Source: Natronococcus sp. CG52 (lineage in GTDB: Archaea; Halobacteriota; Halobacteria; Halobacteriales; Natrialbaceae). From it: a DNA stretch of 64,000 nucleotides. The position numbers and the translations under genes are program-made. The DNA is taken from assembly GCF_023913515.1 (NCBI RefSeq), contig NZ_CP099391.1, forward strand, positions 310,001-374,000, given 5' to 3'. The notes below the pieces were generated by a model. That model was not told where the DNA came from and searched no databases. It saw only the letters and a list, made by a program, of their open reading frames with translations. Positions 16,892-25,537 of the stretch are shown here, one piece after another. Position 1 is the first letter of the stretch; every line of letters begins with the position of its first letter.

Positions 16892-17743
16892 ATGGTGAGA
16901 CTCATTGGTGAGCGACCTTCTCTTGTGTATCCCAATCCAACCACTGTACGATGGACGCACCAAGTCGGTGCATTCACGCAACGGTACCTTCGGAGTCTTT
17001 CCCGAAGCAAACTCATACTCGCTCTCGCAATCGCCTGGCCAGTAGCGTGGTACCTGCTAACGATGGAATTTTTCATTCCATCGGAAGAACAGGTCGGAGC
17101 TATCAAAGCAAACAACGCGATTTCGTTCGGTCTCTTTGGCGCGTTTACCGTCACCGTTGCGGTTTTTGCAGGAGCGTTCGCGGGAGATCTCGAATCCGGT
17201 CGCTTCCGCATGTTGCGATCGCTGCCGATCTCGCCAACAGCGGATCTGACGGGTCGATTTCTCGCCGGGCTGGCGATCGCGGTCCCGTCGTTTCTCGTGA
17301 CGATCGGCGCGGGATACGTCCACGGCGCAACCTACAGCCCTCGCGGGCTCCTTTCGATTCCGGTCGCGTTTCTGACGCTCTTCGTGTTCTGTCTCATTGC
17401 GATGGCACTTTCGATGGGACTCGCAGTGCTCATCACGAAACCGGAGTATATCACGACGCTCGCGGTCGTCATCGTCATCATGTCGTTTTTCCTCACGGGG
17501 TTCAACGGCGTCCAGCCGGCGATGCTGGCCGAAAATCAAGCGCTCGTCAACTATGTCCCGAACGCACTCGCAGCCCGCGTTCAAATTTTCTATCTGACCG
17601 ATGCTGATTTCGCTCACTGGGGGTTGACGCCGCCGGCGATGCCTGATGGAATCGAACATTTGGGACTGCTCGTCGGATACGGCCTCGTACTGCTCGTCGC
17701 GTCCGTCGTCGTTATGCAGCGGGTTGCCTATCGGAGGGAGTGA
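16892..17743 (+). CDS. ABC-2-type membrane permease
   Basis: About 283 residues with six hydrophobic segments and the ABC-2 pattern (long loop after TM1, GRFRMLRSLPISPTADLTGR coupling region, paired helices at the end). The open frame continues upstream to 16,547, but that part is not protein-like. ATG 16892 is used, with 16880 and GTG 16925 as alternatives. The next gene, an ATPase, begins at the stop, so they form one exporter. Substrate unknown; likely a peptide, lipid or drug-like molecule. Confidence 0.8.
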   Translation: MVRLIGERPSLVYPNPTTVRWTHQVGAFTQRYLRSLSRSKLILALAIAWPVAWYLLTMEFFIPSEEQVGAIKANNAISFGLFGAFTVTVAVFAGAFAGDLESGRFRMLRSLPISPTADLTGRFLAGLAIAVPSFLVTIGAGYVHGATYSPRGLLSIPVAFLTLFVFCLIAMALSMGLAVLITKPEYITTLAVVIVIMSFFLTGFNGVQPAMLAENQALVNYVPNALAARVQIFYLTDADFAHWGLTPPAMPDGIEHLGLLVGYGLVLLVASVVVMQRVAYRRE

Positions 17744-17745
17744 AA

Positions 17746-18651
17746 ATGACAATACTCGAAGCCACAAACGTACACAAGCGATTCGGTGATGAACAAGTTC
17801 TTCGGGGCATCGATATGCTCGTCGAAGATGGCGAGATCGTCCTCTTGATGGGACCGAACGGCGTCGGAAAATCGGTCCTTATGTCCTGTCTCGCAGGGAG
17901 TTCTCGGATAACGGATGGAAGTATCACACTGTTCGACTCGTACGATCCCGTCGAAGCGCAGTCGATGATGAGCGTAATGAAACAAGGGGAGATGACCGAC
18001 CCGGACCTCACCGGTCGAGAGAACGTCGAGTTCTACCGTCGCCTCCATCCGCGTGGGGCCGGTGACGTCGGACGAATACTCGAACGACTCGAAATGGAAG
18101 ACGACGCCGATCGTCTCGTTCGGACGTACTCCGGCGGGATGAAACGAAAAATCGAAGTCGCAATCGCGCTCTCGGTGGACGTTCCGTTGTATCTCCTTGA
18201 CGAACCCGTCGCGGAACTCGATCTATCGATGATTCGGGTGTTGCATGACATGATCCTCGAACGTCGGGAGGCCGGAGCTGCGTTCCTCATCACCAGCCAC
18301 ACGCCACTCGATGCGCAGATCGCCGATCGTATCGCTTTCGTTCAGAACGGACGCATCGTCAAAAGTAGCGCACCAGACGCGCTACTCGAAACACTTCCAT
18401 CCGTCCTTCGGGTTCGCGGCGGCGTGCCACCCGAAGAGTTACTCGTTGGTGGACGTGCGTTCCATCGCGGCGATGAAGTTCGTGGGTTCCTCCCCGAGGG
18501 AACCTCGCTCGATGACGCGAAGAGTGCACTGGACGCGAGTTACGAGTACGCACTCGTTGAAATCGATCGACCATCCTATACAGATATGTTCAACTATTAC
18601 ACCTACCTCGAACCGTCGGCAGCAGAGGGCATTCCTCCCATCGTAAAGTAA
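17746..18651 (+). CDS. ABC exporter ATP-binding protein
   Basis: 301 residues. Walker A GPNGVGKS at 36-43, Q-loop Q80, signature SGGMK at 129-133, Walker B/E LLDEP at 150-154, and a switch His in ITSHTPLDA. A ~75-residue C-terminal extension follows, as in ABC-2 exporter ATPases. GGAGGGA lies about 9 bp before ATG 17746, an unusually good ribosome-binding site for a haloarchaeon, fitting translation inside an operon with the permease. It is the motor of that exporter. Confidence 0.9.
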   Translation: MTILEATNVHKRFGDEQVLRGIDMLVEDGEIVLLMGPNGVGKSVLMSCLAGSSRITDGSITLFDSYDPVEAQSMMSVMKQGEMTDPDLTGRENVEFYRRLHPRGAGDVGRILERLEMEDDADRLVRTYSGGMKRKIEVAIALSVDVPLYLLDEPVAELDLSMIRVLHDMILERREAGAAFLITSHTPLDAQIADRIAFVQNGRIVKSSAPDALLETLPSVLRVRGGVPPEELLVGGRAFHRGDEVRGFLPEGTSLDDAKSALDASYEYALVEIDRPSYTDMFNYYTYLEPSAAEGIPPIVK

Positions 18652-18720
18652 TAGTTGACTGCCACTCGCAGAGCCAAACTCCGCGAACCCACACCGGGTT
18701 CTGCTTTCTGGTCAAGAGCA

Positions 18721-18730
18721 ACATGTTCAC
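18721..18730 (+). promoter_or_regulatory. ACATGTTCAC motif upstream of the multicopper oxidase
   Basis: An exact ACATGTTCAC 51 bp before ATG 18772. The following bases (CAGCATCTTGAACGGAATCT) resemble those downstream of the 10,740 copy, so the two promoters may share more than the core motif. Confidence 0.5.
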
Positions 18731-18771
18731 CAGCATCTTGAACGGAATCTGAATCCAGATCCGAGTATCGC

Positions 18772-20322
18772 ATGGAATTCACCCGTAGACGGTTGACGAA
18801 GCTCGGATTGACGGCTGGGGCAGGAGTAGTATTCCCAGTCGGTGCACTCTCGCGTCCCGTTGCGCGCCTTCTTGAAGCGAGTCGAGTTGCAAGTCCTGAA
18901 ATCGAACGATTCGAGGTATCACTTCCCGTGCCACCGACGGCGGAACCGGTCCGTACCGATGAAACGACCGACTATTATGAACTCACACAGCGGGAGGAAA
19001 CGGTCGAAATTCTCCCCGGATACGAAACGACGATCTGGGGGTACGACGGGCTCTTTCCCGGTCCAACGATCGAAGCACAAAGCGGACGGGAGGTCGTGAT
19101 CGAACAGCAAAACGAGTTACCCGTTCCGGTCGCCGTACATCTCCACGGCGGCGTCACACCTCCGAAGAGCGATGGATACCCGACAGACCTCCTCTTTCCC
19201 AAAGACCTCGATCAAGATGCGATCCCCAGTCATCACACTGCTGGCACCGTTGATGGGATTTCCCACGGATCCAAAGAGTACACGTATCCAAACGAACAGC
19301 GGGCGGCGACGCTCTGGTACCACGATCATCGGATGGATTTCACCGGACCACAGGTGTACAAGGGCTTGGCAGGCTTCTACATCATCCGCGACGAAATCGA
19401 AGCGGACCTTCCTCTCCCATCGGGCGAGAAAGAGATTCCACTCTTGATCTGTGACCGTACCTTCCGAGAGAACGGGGAACTGTATTACCCGTCACTCGAC
19501 CCGTCGCTCCTCGGCGAACACGGGGTCCTGCCGGTTGCGAGCGACGGGTGGTACGGCGATACGATACTCGTCAATGGGGCACCGTGGCCGAAATTAGAAG
19601 TTTCGAACACGAAGTACCGTTTCCGAATGCTCAACGGATCGAACGCGCGGGTGTACGATCTCGAACTCGATCCGGAACCATCCGCTGGCAGTGCGTTCGT
19701 ACAGATCGGAAGTGATGGTGGACTGCTCGAAACACCGCTCTCACACGAACGGCTTCGTATTTCACCGGCGGAGCGATTCGACGTCATCATTGATTTCTCG
19801 AACTATTCGACCGAGACAGAAGTGACTCTCACGAACCGGCGCGGATCGGGAAAAACAGCCGACGTCATGCAGTTCGTGGTGACGCACGAGGAATCCGATG
19901 AAAGTGAAATCCCCTCGACGCTCGCACCCCCATTGGAGTTCCCCGATCCAGACAACGCTGTTGAAACTCGCCGGTTCAACTTCCTCGCGGGAATGGAAGG
20001 GGGAATGTCTACGATCAACCTCCAATCGTTCGACCCGGAGCGAATCGACGCCAAGCCGAAACTCGATACGACCGAAATCTGGGAGCTCGATAGTGACCCC
20101 GCCCATCCTGCTCATCTCCATCTGGTTCATTTCAAAGTCCTCTCTCGAAATGGCGATCCACCCGGACCGTACGATAGAGGATGGAAAGACACGGTATTTT
20201 TAGATGGAGACACTGTCGAAGTCGTCGCTCGATTTGGACCGTACCGTGGGAAGTACGTCTTCCATTGTCACAACCTTGAGCACGAAGACATGATGATGAT
20301 GGCAAATTTCGAGGTGGTCTGA
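18772..20322 (+). CDS. Tat-exported multicopper oxidase (CotA/laccase-like)
   Basis: 516 residues. A twin-arginine signal (TRRRLTKLGL) followed by a hydrophobic stretch suggests export to the cell surface. Copper motifs are HLHG at 123-126, HDH at 184-186, HPAHLH at 445-450, and HCHNLEHEDMMM from 498, i.e. type 1 and trinuclear sites as in CotA/bilirubin oxidase. It oxidises phenolics, metals or tetrapyrroles with O2. The next gene begins one base after its stop. Confidence 0.9.
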   Translation: MEFTRRRLTKLGLTAGAGVVFPVGALSRPVARLLEASRVASPEIERFEVSLPVPPTAEPVRTDETTDYYELTQREETVEILPGYETTIWGYDGLFPGPTIEAQSGREVVIEQQNELPVPVAVHLHGGVTPPKSDGYPTDLLFPKDLDQDAIPSHHTAGTVDGISHGSKEYTYPNEQRAATLWYHDHRMDFTGPQVYKGLAGFYIIRDEIEADLPLPSGEKEIPLLICDRTFRENGELYYPSLDPSLLGEHGVLPVASDGWYGDTILVNGAPWPKLEVSNTKYRFRMLNGSNARVYDLELDPEPSAGSAFVQIGSDGGLLETPLSHERLRISPAERFDVIIDFSNYSTETEVTLTNRRGSGKTADVMQFVVTHEESDESEIPSTLAPPLEFPDPDNAVETRRFNFLAGMEGGMSTINLQSFDPERIDAKPKLDTTEIWELDSDPAHPAHLHLVHFKVLSRNGDPPGPYDRGWKDTVFLDGDTVEVVARFGPYRGKYVFHCHNLEHEDMMMMANFEVV

Positions 20323-20323
20323 C

Positions 20324-20752
20324 GTGAGTTTGGATCCCCAGCCGGACTCGGAGAGAACACTGGTCGGCGCTCTCACCAGTGAGTCGGTTACTCGCCTGCA
20401 ATATTTCACAGCTGGTCTTGCGTTCGTTGTGGAACTGCTCTATCTCTGGGTAGCGGCGGAGGCGCTGTTATTCTGGCCAGTACACGGGGCGTTTTTTGCA
20501 GCGCTTGCTATTGGACAGGGCCTACTGGCTGTCAACTTGTTATTCGATCCCGGTCGGTGGACGTTCAGACTGGGAGTTCTATTCAACGCTGGTCTTCTCG
20601 TGTTCTGGGTTCTCGTTCGTGCCATTGAGACTACGTTCCCAGTATGGATTATTTCTGTCCGAACCCCTGTTGATGGCGTTGAATACATCGTGATGGCACT
20701 AGTACTCTCACTACTACTGTCCTTAATATGGATGTGGAATAATTCGAACTAA
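20324..20752 (+). CDS. Hypothetical membrane protein downstream of the multicopper oxidase
   Basis: 142 residues, four hydrophobic segments (FTAGLAFVVELLYLWVAAEA and others) after a polar start. The initiation codon is GTG 20324, one base after the oxidase stop, so the two are translationally linked. No recognised family; a membrane partner of the oxidase is possible. Confidence 0.7.
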   Translation: MSLDPQPDSERTLVGALTSESVTRLQYFTAGLAFVVELLYLWVAAEALLFWPVHGAFFAALAIGQGLLAVNLLFDPGRWTFRLGVLFNAGLLVFWVLVRAIETTFPVWIISVRTPVDGVEYIVMALVLSLLLSLIWMWNNSN

Positions 20753-20841
20753 CCGCAGTAAAGCCACGCCGAGAGGATACCGCGTTACGTACAGGTGACG
20801 CACGCATCGTTCTGGACGGAGGATCAATATGGGATATATTC

Positions 20842-21279
20842 TTACTGCGAATCGACTTCTTCGTAGTACTCGATAATCTCCTTCAAACACCACTGGTTGA
20901 GTCCTTGTGATGCGAGCGTGAAAACCAACGTTGAGACAGGCTTGCGTTTGTACGCCGCGTAGAGACCATAGAGCCCGATTGGGATACTCACGGTGTTTAG
21001 GATCTGTGGGTAGCCGAGACCGATGAGGCGGTGCCCGTCATTAGTCCAGCGTTCTTCATCACGTACGACCTTGTACATCCAGTCATCCAACTCTTCACTT
21101 GGTTCGCGGAATAGCACCGGATTGATGATTAAGAATAGGAGAATGAGCCCCAACAACTTCCATTGCCGATGGTAGAGTGCGCCCACGGCCACGAACCCTG
21201 CTGCCATTCGACTCCACCCGCTCTTCGGATTGGAGTGTCTGGCCCACATATTCTCTATCTCCGTCAACTCTTTGAGCAT
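20842..21279 (-). CDS. DUF6653-like membrane protein
   Basis: About 145 residues from ATG 21279; a GTG at 21315 would add 12. Features are HSNPKSGWSRM near the start, two or three hydrophobic stretches (LLGLILLFLIINPVLF, ILNTVSIPIGLYGLYAAYK) and QWCLKEIIEYYEE at the end. The 'HSNPKSGWSR' block suggests DUF6653, a haloarchaeal family of unknown function. It lies just before the decayed integrase module of element 2. Confidence 0.6.
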   Translation of the reverse strand: MLKELTEIENMWARHSNPKSGWSRMAAGFVAVGALYHRQWKLLGLILLFLIINPVLFREPSEELDDWMYKVVRDEERWTNDGHRLIGLGYPQILNTVSIPIGLYGLYAAYKRKPVSTLVFTLASQGLNQWCLKEIIEYYEEVDSQ

Positions 21280-21381
21280 ATCAACTATCTCGAAAGTGAG
21301 ACGTTCCACTGTCACATTAACATTCCGCCACAGCGTTGAGTAGGCATTTGAACATACGGATAGTTCTGATCACTTGCAGTA

Positions 21382-21555
21382 TTAGGATGTAGAAATTTGA
21401 CCCAAATAAAACGACACCAATGACACGGTAGTGAGGATCAGCAGCATCAATACCGTCTGTATCGAGAGGTTGCTGGTAAGGCCAAGCACGCCAACTGCAA
21501 ATAGCGCCATCCCGATCAGCAAGGTCGCAAATTGGTGAAGTCGGAGAGTAGGCAT
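21382..21555 (-). CDS. Small integral membrane protein, second copy (57 aa)
   Basis: ATG at 21555, 57 residues, beginning MPTLRLHQFATLLIGMALFA and ending SFYLGQISTS. It matches the 58-residue protein at 9,267-9,443 along its whole length with one small gap. It starts 23 bp after the stop of the second integrase, the same arrangement as in element 1. The integrase beside it has decayed, but this frame is intact. Confidence 0.75.
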   Translation of the reverse strand: MPTLRLHQFATLLIGMALFAVGVLGLTSNLSIQTVLMLLILTTVSLVSFYLGQISTS

Positions 21556-21577
21556 TGAATCGACTCAGTCCATAGAC

Positions 21578-21745
21578 TCAATTTCCGGGAAGGTAGCGTC
21601 GTCGCTGCCGAAGTTTTTCGCGTTCTGATCGCTGGTCATAGTGGCGGTCAAGAACCGCCTCGCTGGCATCCATCCGATCGCTGACTACGTTTTCAGGGAT
21701 ATCAGCTTTCAGAAATGAGTGATCGGTGACGACTCACGGGGTGGA
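21578..21745 (-). pseudogene. Decayed tyrosine recombinase of element 2 (C-terminal remnant)
   Basis: The frame VLDRHYDQRSEREKLRQRRR to the stop is nearly the same as the end of the element 1 integrase. Upstream, a 2-bp deletion breaks the frame inside the region corresponding to THLLKSDVP, and only a degenerate HPV trace remains. Everything N-terminal of about the second catalytic box is missing. It marks the old right end of element 2, which can no longer be excised by its own enzyme. Confidence 0.85.
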
Positions 21746-21906
21746 ACGGATGATACACGGAACGCTATATCCTCCATCGAACAGCCTGTAAACGAGAGAG
21801 ACAATTCGGACAGATTTGCGGTATAATTGGCTGATACTACTGTCCAACGGAGAATCGCTCAGCGAAGACAAAAGAACCATAATCGGGAACTGATTCTGTC
21901 CGAATA

Positions 21907-23019
21907 ATGTCCGGACGCATTTACAGTATAGATTCTATGCGAATAATTGCGATGGTGTTCGTTGTCACAATCCATACAGACCTATTCAGGGGAGTCGGCG
22001 CGTATGGAAACGCGATCAATTTTGTGATAGACTCTTCGGCGCGGTTTGCGGTCCCGTTCTTTTTCATGACCGCAGGTTATTTTTTCGCCCTCAAAACCGC
22101 TCGTCGTGATCCGATCGCTTATTTCACCAGCCGAGCGGCCACTATCTCTTCGATCTACGTGTTCGGACTCTTGCTCACTACTCCCGTGTTCCTCGCAGGA
22201 GCCGCTGTACGCGAAGGTACTGGAGAGCGAGACGTTAGGAGTGTCATCATTCAGAGACTGTTCGAATTCGGTTCTCCGCTCGAACTAATTTACTATGGGA
22301 GCTCGGTATCGGAGATACTGTGGTTTCTTCCAGCACTACTTTTCTCACTTGCTCTCATTTGTCTCTTCGCCAGAACAAATATGGCAGCGTGGATGTTGCC
22401 CGTCTCGCTCGCATTCCACATTATTGGTCTCTTGGGGACGAGCTACACGATGTTCGTGGATATTCCGTTCGAGGTCAGAGACACGCTGTTCTTCGGGTTC
22501 TTTTACACTAGTCTCGGCTACTGGATCTACTCGCAGGAATGGCAGCCAAATGCCGATCGAAGCACGCTCTACCTCGGTGCAACCGTACTGTTCGGAGCGT
22601 TCCATATCGCCGAACGATACGTACTGGGATACGTTTTAACAGGGGAGTCAGTTACTCAGAGCGTCTATACGTCGAGCTACACGATCGCAACTGCCCTGGT
22701 CGCTGTCTCGTTGTTCCTCTTCCTCCTTTCACGGCCGAATCTCGGAAAGGCTACTCCGTTGCCGTCGTGGGGGAAATACGCCGTCGGTGTTTATGTCGCA
22801 CACCCCTCAGTTCTGTTCATTCTGGAGCGGATGGGCGAGGTCCTGAGTGCGATGGGACACGAGATGAGGCACACGCTTCTGTGGCATCTCGCTCTGACTC
22901 CTACGACCTTCTTCGGTGCGTTACTCGTCTATCTCTCGGCTCACAGAGTAGGAGCCATTGAAATAGGTGGGACCCACCTGCCAAAATTAAGATCGATTCG
23001 AAATCACAATCAGAAGTGA
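21907..23019 (+). CDS. Membrane acyltransferase (acyltransferase 3 / OafA-like family)
   Basis: 370 residues with about 10 membrane segments. The family start SMRIIAMVFVVTIHTDLFRG, with an active-site His in the first helix, and RFAVPFFFMTAGYFF are typical of acyltransferase 3. These enzymes O-acetylate surface polysaccharides or other extracytoplasmic acceptors. AT-richer than the flanking chromosome. It lies between two integrase remnants, so it is probably cargo of a third, older element. Confidence 0.85.
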   Translation: MSGRIYSIDSMRIIAMVFVVTIHTDLFRGVGAYGNAINFVIDSSARFAVPFFFMTAGYFFALKTARRDPIAYFTSRAATISSIYVFGLLLTTPVFLAGAAVREGTGERDVRSVIIQRLFEFGSPLELIYYGSSVSEILWFLPALLFSLALICLFARTNMAAWMLPVSLAFHIIGLLGTSYTMFVDIPFEVRDTLFFGFFYTSLGYWIYSQEWQPNADRSTLYLGATVLFGAFHIAERYVLGYVLTGESVTQSVYTSSYTIATALVAVSLFLFLLSRPNLGKATPLPSWGKYAVGVYVAHPSVLFILERMGEVLSAMGHEMRHTLLWHLALTPTTFFGALLVYLSAHRVGAIEIGGTHLPKLRSIRNHNQK

Positions 23020-23159
23020 ATTGTCTGTCACGCCCGCCTAGATTCTTTCACCCGCTCTGGGCATCGACGTCGCGTTTTTGAGGAAATCCATCCGTGATTT
23101 CGTGGGTTTCCAGCTCGTCTCGGGTCAGCCCGGTCAGTCGGATACGCCTGGACGAGAAT

Positions 23160-23600
23160 GACGAGCGGTGGAACGGTATCAGCGGTCCCGTCGCCGGAGT
23201 CCTCCGGGACTGCACCGACGGACCGCGAGAGAACGTGACCGACGATCACCACCGGTCGCTATTGCTGCCGACGAGATCGGGCCGACCCTCCGTCTCGACG
23301 ATTCGAGATACGATGGAAGGGATTACCCGTCCGTGCTGGCGCGGCGCCGAGTGTCCGCGCGATCGCGGCCCCGCCGAGCGCGATGCCACTACCTACACGC
23401 GGGCGAGCAAGTGCCCGTCATCGAGATCACCCCACGACGTTCGGAGCGGTCGGGTGACGGCCTGCCGCCGCGAGGACGTCCCGCGTCGAGTCGTCGGTGA
23501 TCGGCTCGATGCGAGCGATGACGTCTTCGACCGCCACTACGACCGACGAAACGTCCGCGAAAAGGCAGAACAGCGACGCGATTACCTTTCGGACCTATAA
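23160..23600 (+). pseudogene. Third tyrosine recombinase remnant, opposite orientation
   Basis: The frame to 23,600 resembles the C-terminal half of haloarchaeal integrases: LLLPTRSGRPSVSTIRDTM, CPRDR, SSRSPHDVRSG (His-x-x-Arg box), and FDRHYDRRNVREKAEQRRDY with the nucleophile Tyr. The N-terminal domain and first catalytic Arg are absent and the start is not clear. It is GC-rich, unlike the two AT-richer copies, and on the opposite strand, so it belongs to a different, older insertion. Confidence 0.7.
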
Positions 23601-23992
23601 CTATGAGTCACGACAATTCGAAGACTGCAACGAGCCGAACTCCATTCCCCTCAGAGCCGTCCAGAAACCTTCCGAACCGTCTCCGAATCGTCCGTGTTCC
23701 GATGGCGATCGCACGAACGCTACGCTCCGAACCAGAGCAGCCTATAGAAGCAAACGAACCGTACGGATGCGCTATCCGATCAGACTCCACGGTATTCGGG
23801 TGGCGAATACGGTCTCATTGCCGTTAATTCGAGTTAACTCGGCTTTAGCGAGGGAACAGCCATACCTATCGCCCGGCTGATACGGCCGATGACGAATAGT
23901 ACGAGTGATCGGAACGAGCCGCTATCCGTTGCGCCCGGACGCTCCGTTGCGAAGCTGGCGGATCGGGACGTCTCCGTTGCTCCCACCACTGC

Positions 23993-24116
23993 ACTACGGT
24001 ACCAACTGAAACGGGTTACACGCCGATCGCACGACGGGAGCGCGGTTCGGAGCGAGCGAAGCAAGCGAGAACCGCGGACAGTGCGATCGGCTGCGCACTG
24101 ACTTTCAGTGCCTACT
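23993..24116 (-). repeat. Dispersed MITE-like repeat, copy A, interrupted by a hairpin repeat
   Basis: Relative to the copy at 57,981 it is inverted: ACCAACTGAAACGGGTTACA, CGCCGATCGCACGAC, a 45-bp insert, then GTGCGATCGGCTGCGCACTG and ACTTTCAGTGCCTACTG. The insert (24,036-24,080) carries a hairpin repeat and sits exactly in the loop of the CGATCGCAC...GTGCGATCG palindrome. Confidence 0.7.
24042..24075. repeat. Short hairpin repeat, copy 1 (nested)
   Basis: GCGGTTC ... GAACCGC ends enclose CGGAGCGAGCGAAGCAAGC. The same 34-bp pattern occurs at 28,052 and 49,163. Here it lies inside the larger dispersed repeat. Confidence 0.65.
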
Positions 24117-24412
24117 GGAGTCGATCGATCCGGACGCACTCGAGCGACTCTTCGAATCGACGGCGGCCGACCCTCGCGCCTGAACGGTCGAATTTCGATA
24201 CGCCGGCTATCTCGTGGGGATTAGCCGTTCTACCGACTTCGCGATTCCCGTCGAGGGCGTACCCGACGGACCAGAACGGGACGCCTTCGTCGGAGTAATT
24301 CAGCGAGGAGGGACGAACGTGCTCGCGGATGGCGGTCCGCGTACTCGTAACCTCCACCGCGTACGCTCGCGATGGGATCGACCAATCCAGTGGTTCCCCG
24401 TTCGGAGGTCCG

Positions 24413-24979
24413 TTACTCGGAAGCCGTCGCGAATTCCTCGACGAGCGTCTCGCAGAACGCCTCGAGGTCGTCCGGATTGCGGCTGGTGATCAGGCCGTCG
24501 TCGACGACGACTTCCTCGTCGACCCACTCGCCACCGGCGTTGCGGATGTCTGTCTCGAGGCTGTGGTAGGAGGTCAGCGCTCGCCCGTCGACGACGTCCG
24601 CCTCGACCAGGACCCAGGGGCCGTGACAGATCACGCCGATCGGCTTGCCGTCCGACAGGTGCGTTCGAATCAGGTCGATGGCGGCCTCGTTCGCCCGGAG
24701 GGTGTCCGCACCTACGGTGCCGCCGGGGACGATCAGTGCATCGTACTCGTCCGCGGAGACCTCGTCGAACGTTCGTTCGATCTCGTACGAGTCGCTGGGC
24801 TCGAGGTCGTTGTTGACGGTTTCGCCCGCACCGGTGTCGCTGCCGAGAACGTCGACGGTGGCCCCGGCATCCGTAACGACCTCCTTCGGTTCGGTGAACT
24901 CGACCTCTTCGGTGCCCTCCTGTGCGAGGAGTATCCCGACTGTCGTTCCCTCGAGCGGTTGCTGGTCGGTTTCGCTCAT
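24413..24979 (-). CDS. DJ-1/PfpI-family protein
   Basis: 188 residues from ATG 24979 (upstream frame not homologous). PfpI marks are VGILLAQEGTEEVEFTEP, the conserved Glu, and PIGVICHGPWVLVEADVVDG with the nucleophile-elbow Cys followed by His, plus ALTSYHSLETDIRNAGGEWV. Members act as glyoxalases/deglycases or proteases, usually in stress response. Full length for the family. It is monocistronic. Confidence 0.9.
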   Translation of the reverse strand: MSETDQQPLEGTTVGILLAQEGTEEVEFTEPKEVVTDAGATVDVLGSDTGAGETVNNDLEPSDSYEIERTFDEVSADEYDALIVPGGTVGADTLRANEAAIDLIRTHLSDGKPIGVICHGPWVLVEADVVDGRALTSYHSLETDIRNAGGEWVDEEVVVDDGLITSRNPDDLEAFCETLVEEFATASE

Positions 24980-25261
24980 TGACGGGGATGACGACCGGTG
25001 GACGGACAAGGGTTGGACTTGCCGTTGCAACCGTCCACGTCGTCGCTCGTGGAACTCGTCACGGTACACCCGCCGCGCGCTCGAGAGATCCTGGAATCGG
25101 CCGAAACCGGCTTCGAGAGCCTGTCAGAACCCCCTCGAGAGCGCGTGTCTGCAGGATCGACGAACGATCGCCGACGCTGTCGCGCGGCTATGGGATAATC
25201 CTGTACTCCACACTCCGTCAGGAGTTGTTGGACCGCGGTGAGGTGGTTCCGAGCCGCCCGA

Positions 25262-25537
25262 TCAGCCGTCGATGTACTGGGATTCCCAGTCTCGACGGTT
25301 CGCGATCGCGTCGTGGCCCGTGTCACTGATCGCGTAGTAGTTCGTCCGCCGGTCGAGTTCCCCCTTCTCGACTAGCTCTTTGTTGACGAGGGTGTCGAGA
25401 TTAGGATACAACCGTCCGTGGTTGATGTCGCTGCTGTAGTACGTCTCGATCTCCTCTTTGATGTCCTGGCCAGATGGCTGGTCTGCTCCTGCGATGACGT
25501 ACAGGAGGTCTCGCTGAAAGCCGGTCAAATCGTCCAT
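25262..25537 (-). CDS. PadR-family transcription regulator
   Basis: 91 residues, a single winged helix: LTGFQRDLLYVIAGADQPSG, then the PadR-type DINHGRLYPNLDTLVNKELV and the wing ELDRRTNYYAISDTGH. Small PadR proteins are common in haloarchaea. Target not visible; the nearest genes are PfpI and the transporter. Confidence 0.88.
   Translation of the reverse strand: MDDLTGFQRDLLYVIAGADQPSGQDIKEEIETYYSSDINHGRLYPNLDTLVNKELVEKGELDRRTNYYAISDTGHDAIANRRDWESQYIDG

Larger units (their letters stand above)
23601..24412. other. Gene-free stretch with a nested dispersed repeat
   Basis: No convincing gene in 0.8 kb. A short frame at 23,603-23,827 has no protein-like character. The interesting content is a MITE-like repeat at about 23,993-24,116 (listed separately). 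The stretch separates the island from the ordinary chromosome. Confidence 0.5.

Noticed and set aside
23603-23827. 74-codon frame after the third integrase remnant
   Set aside because: It starts close behind the remnant but has no hydrophobic character like the true integrase companions, no similarity and repetitive Arg/Ser composition.
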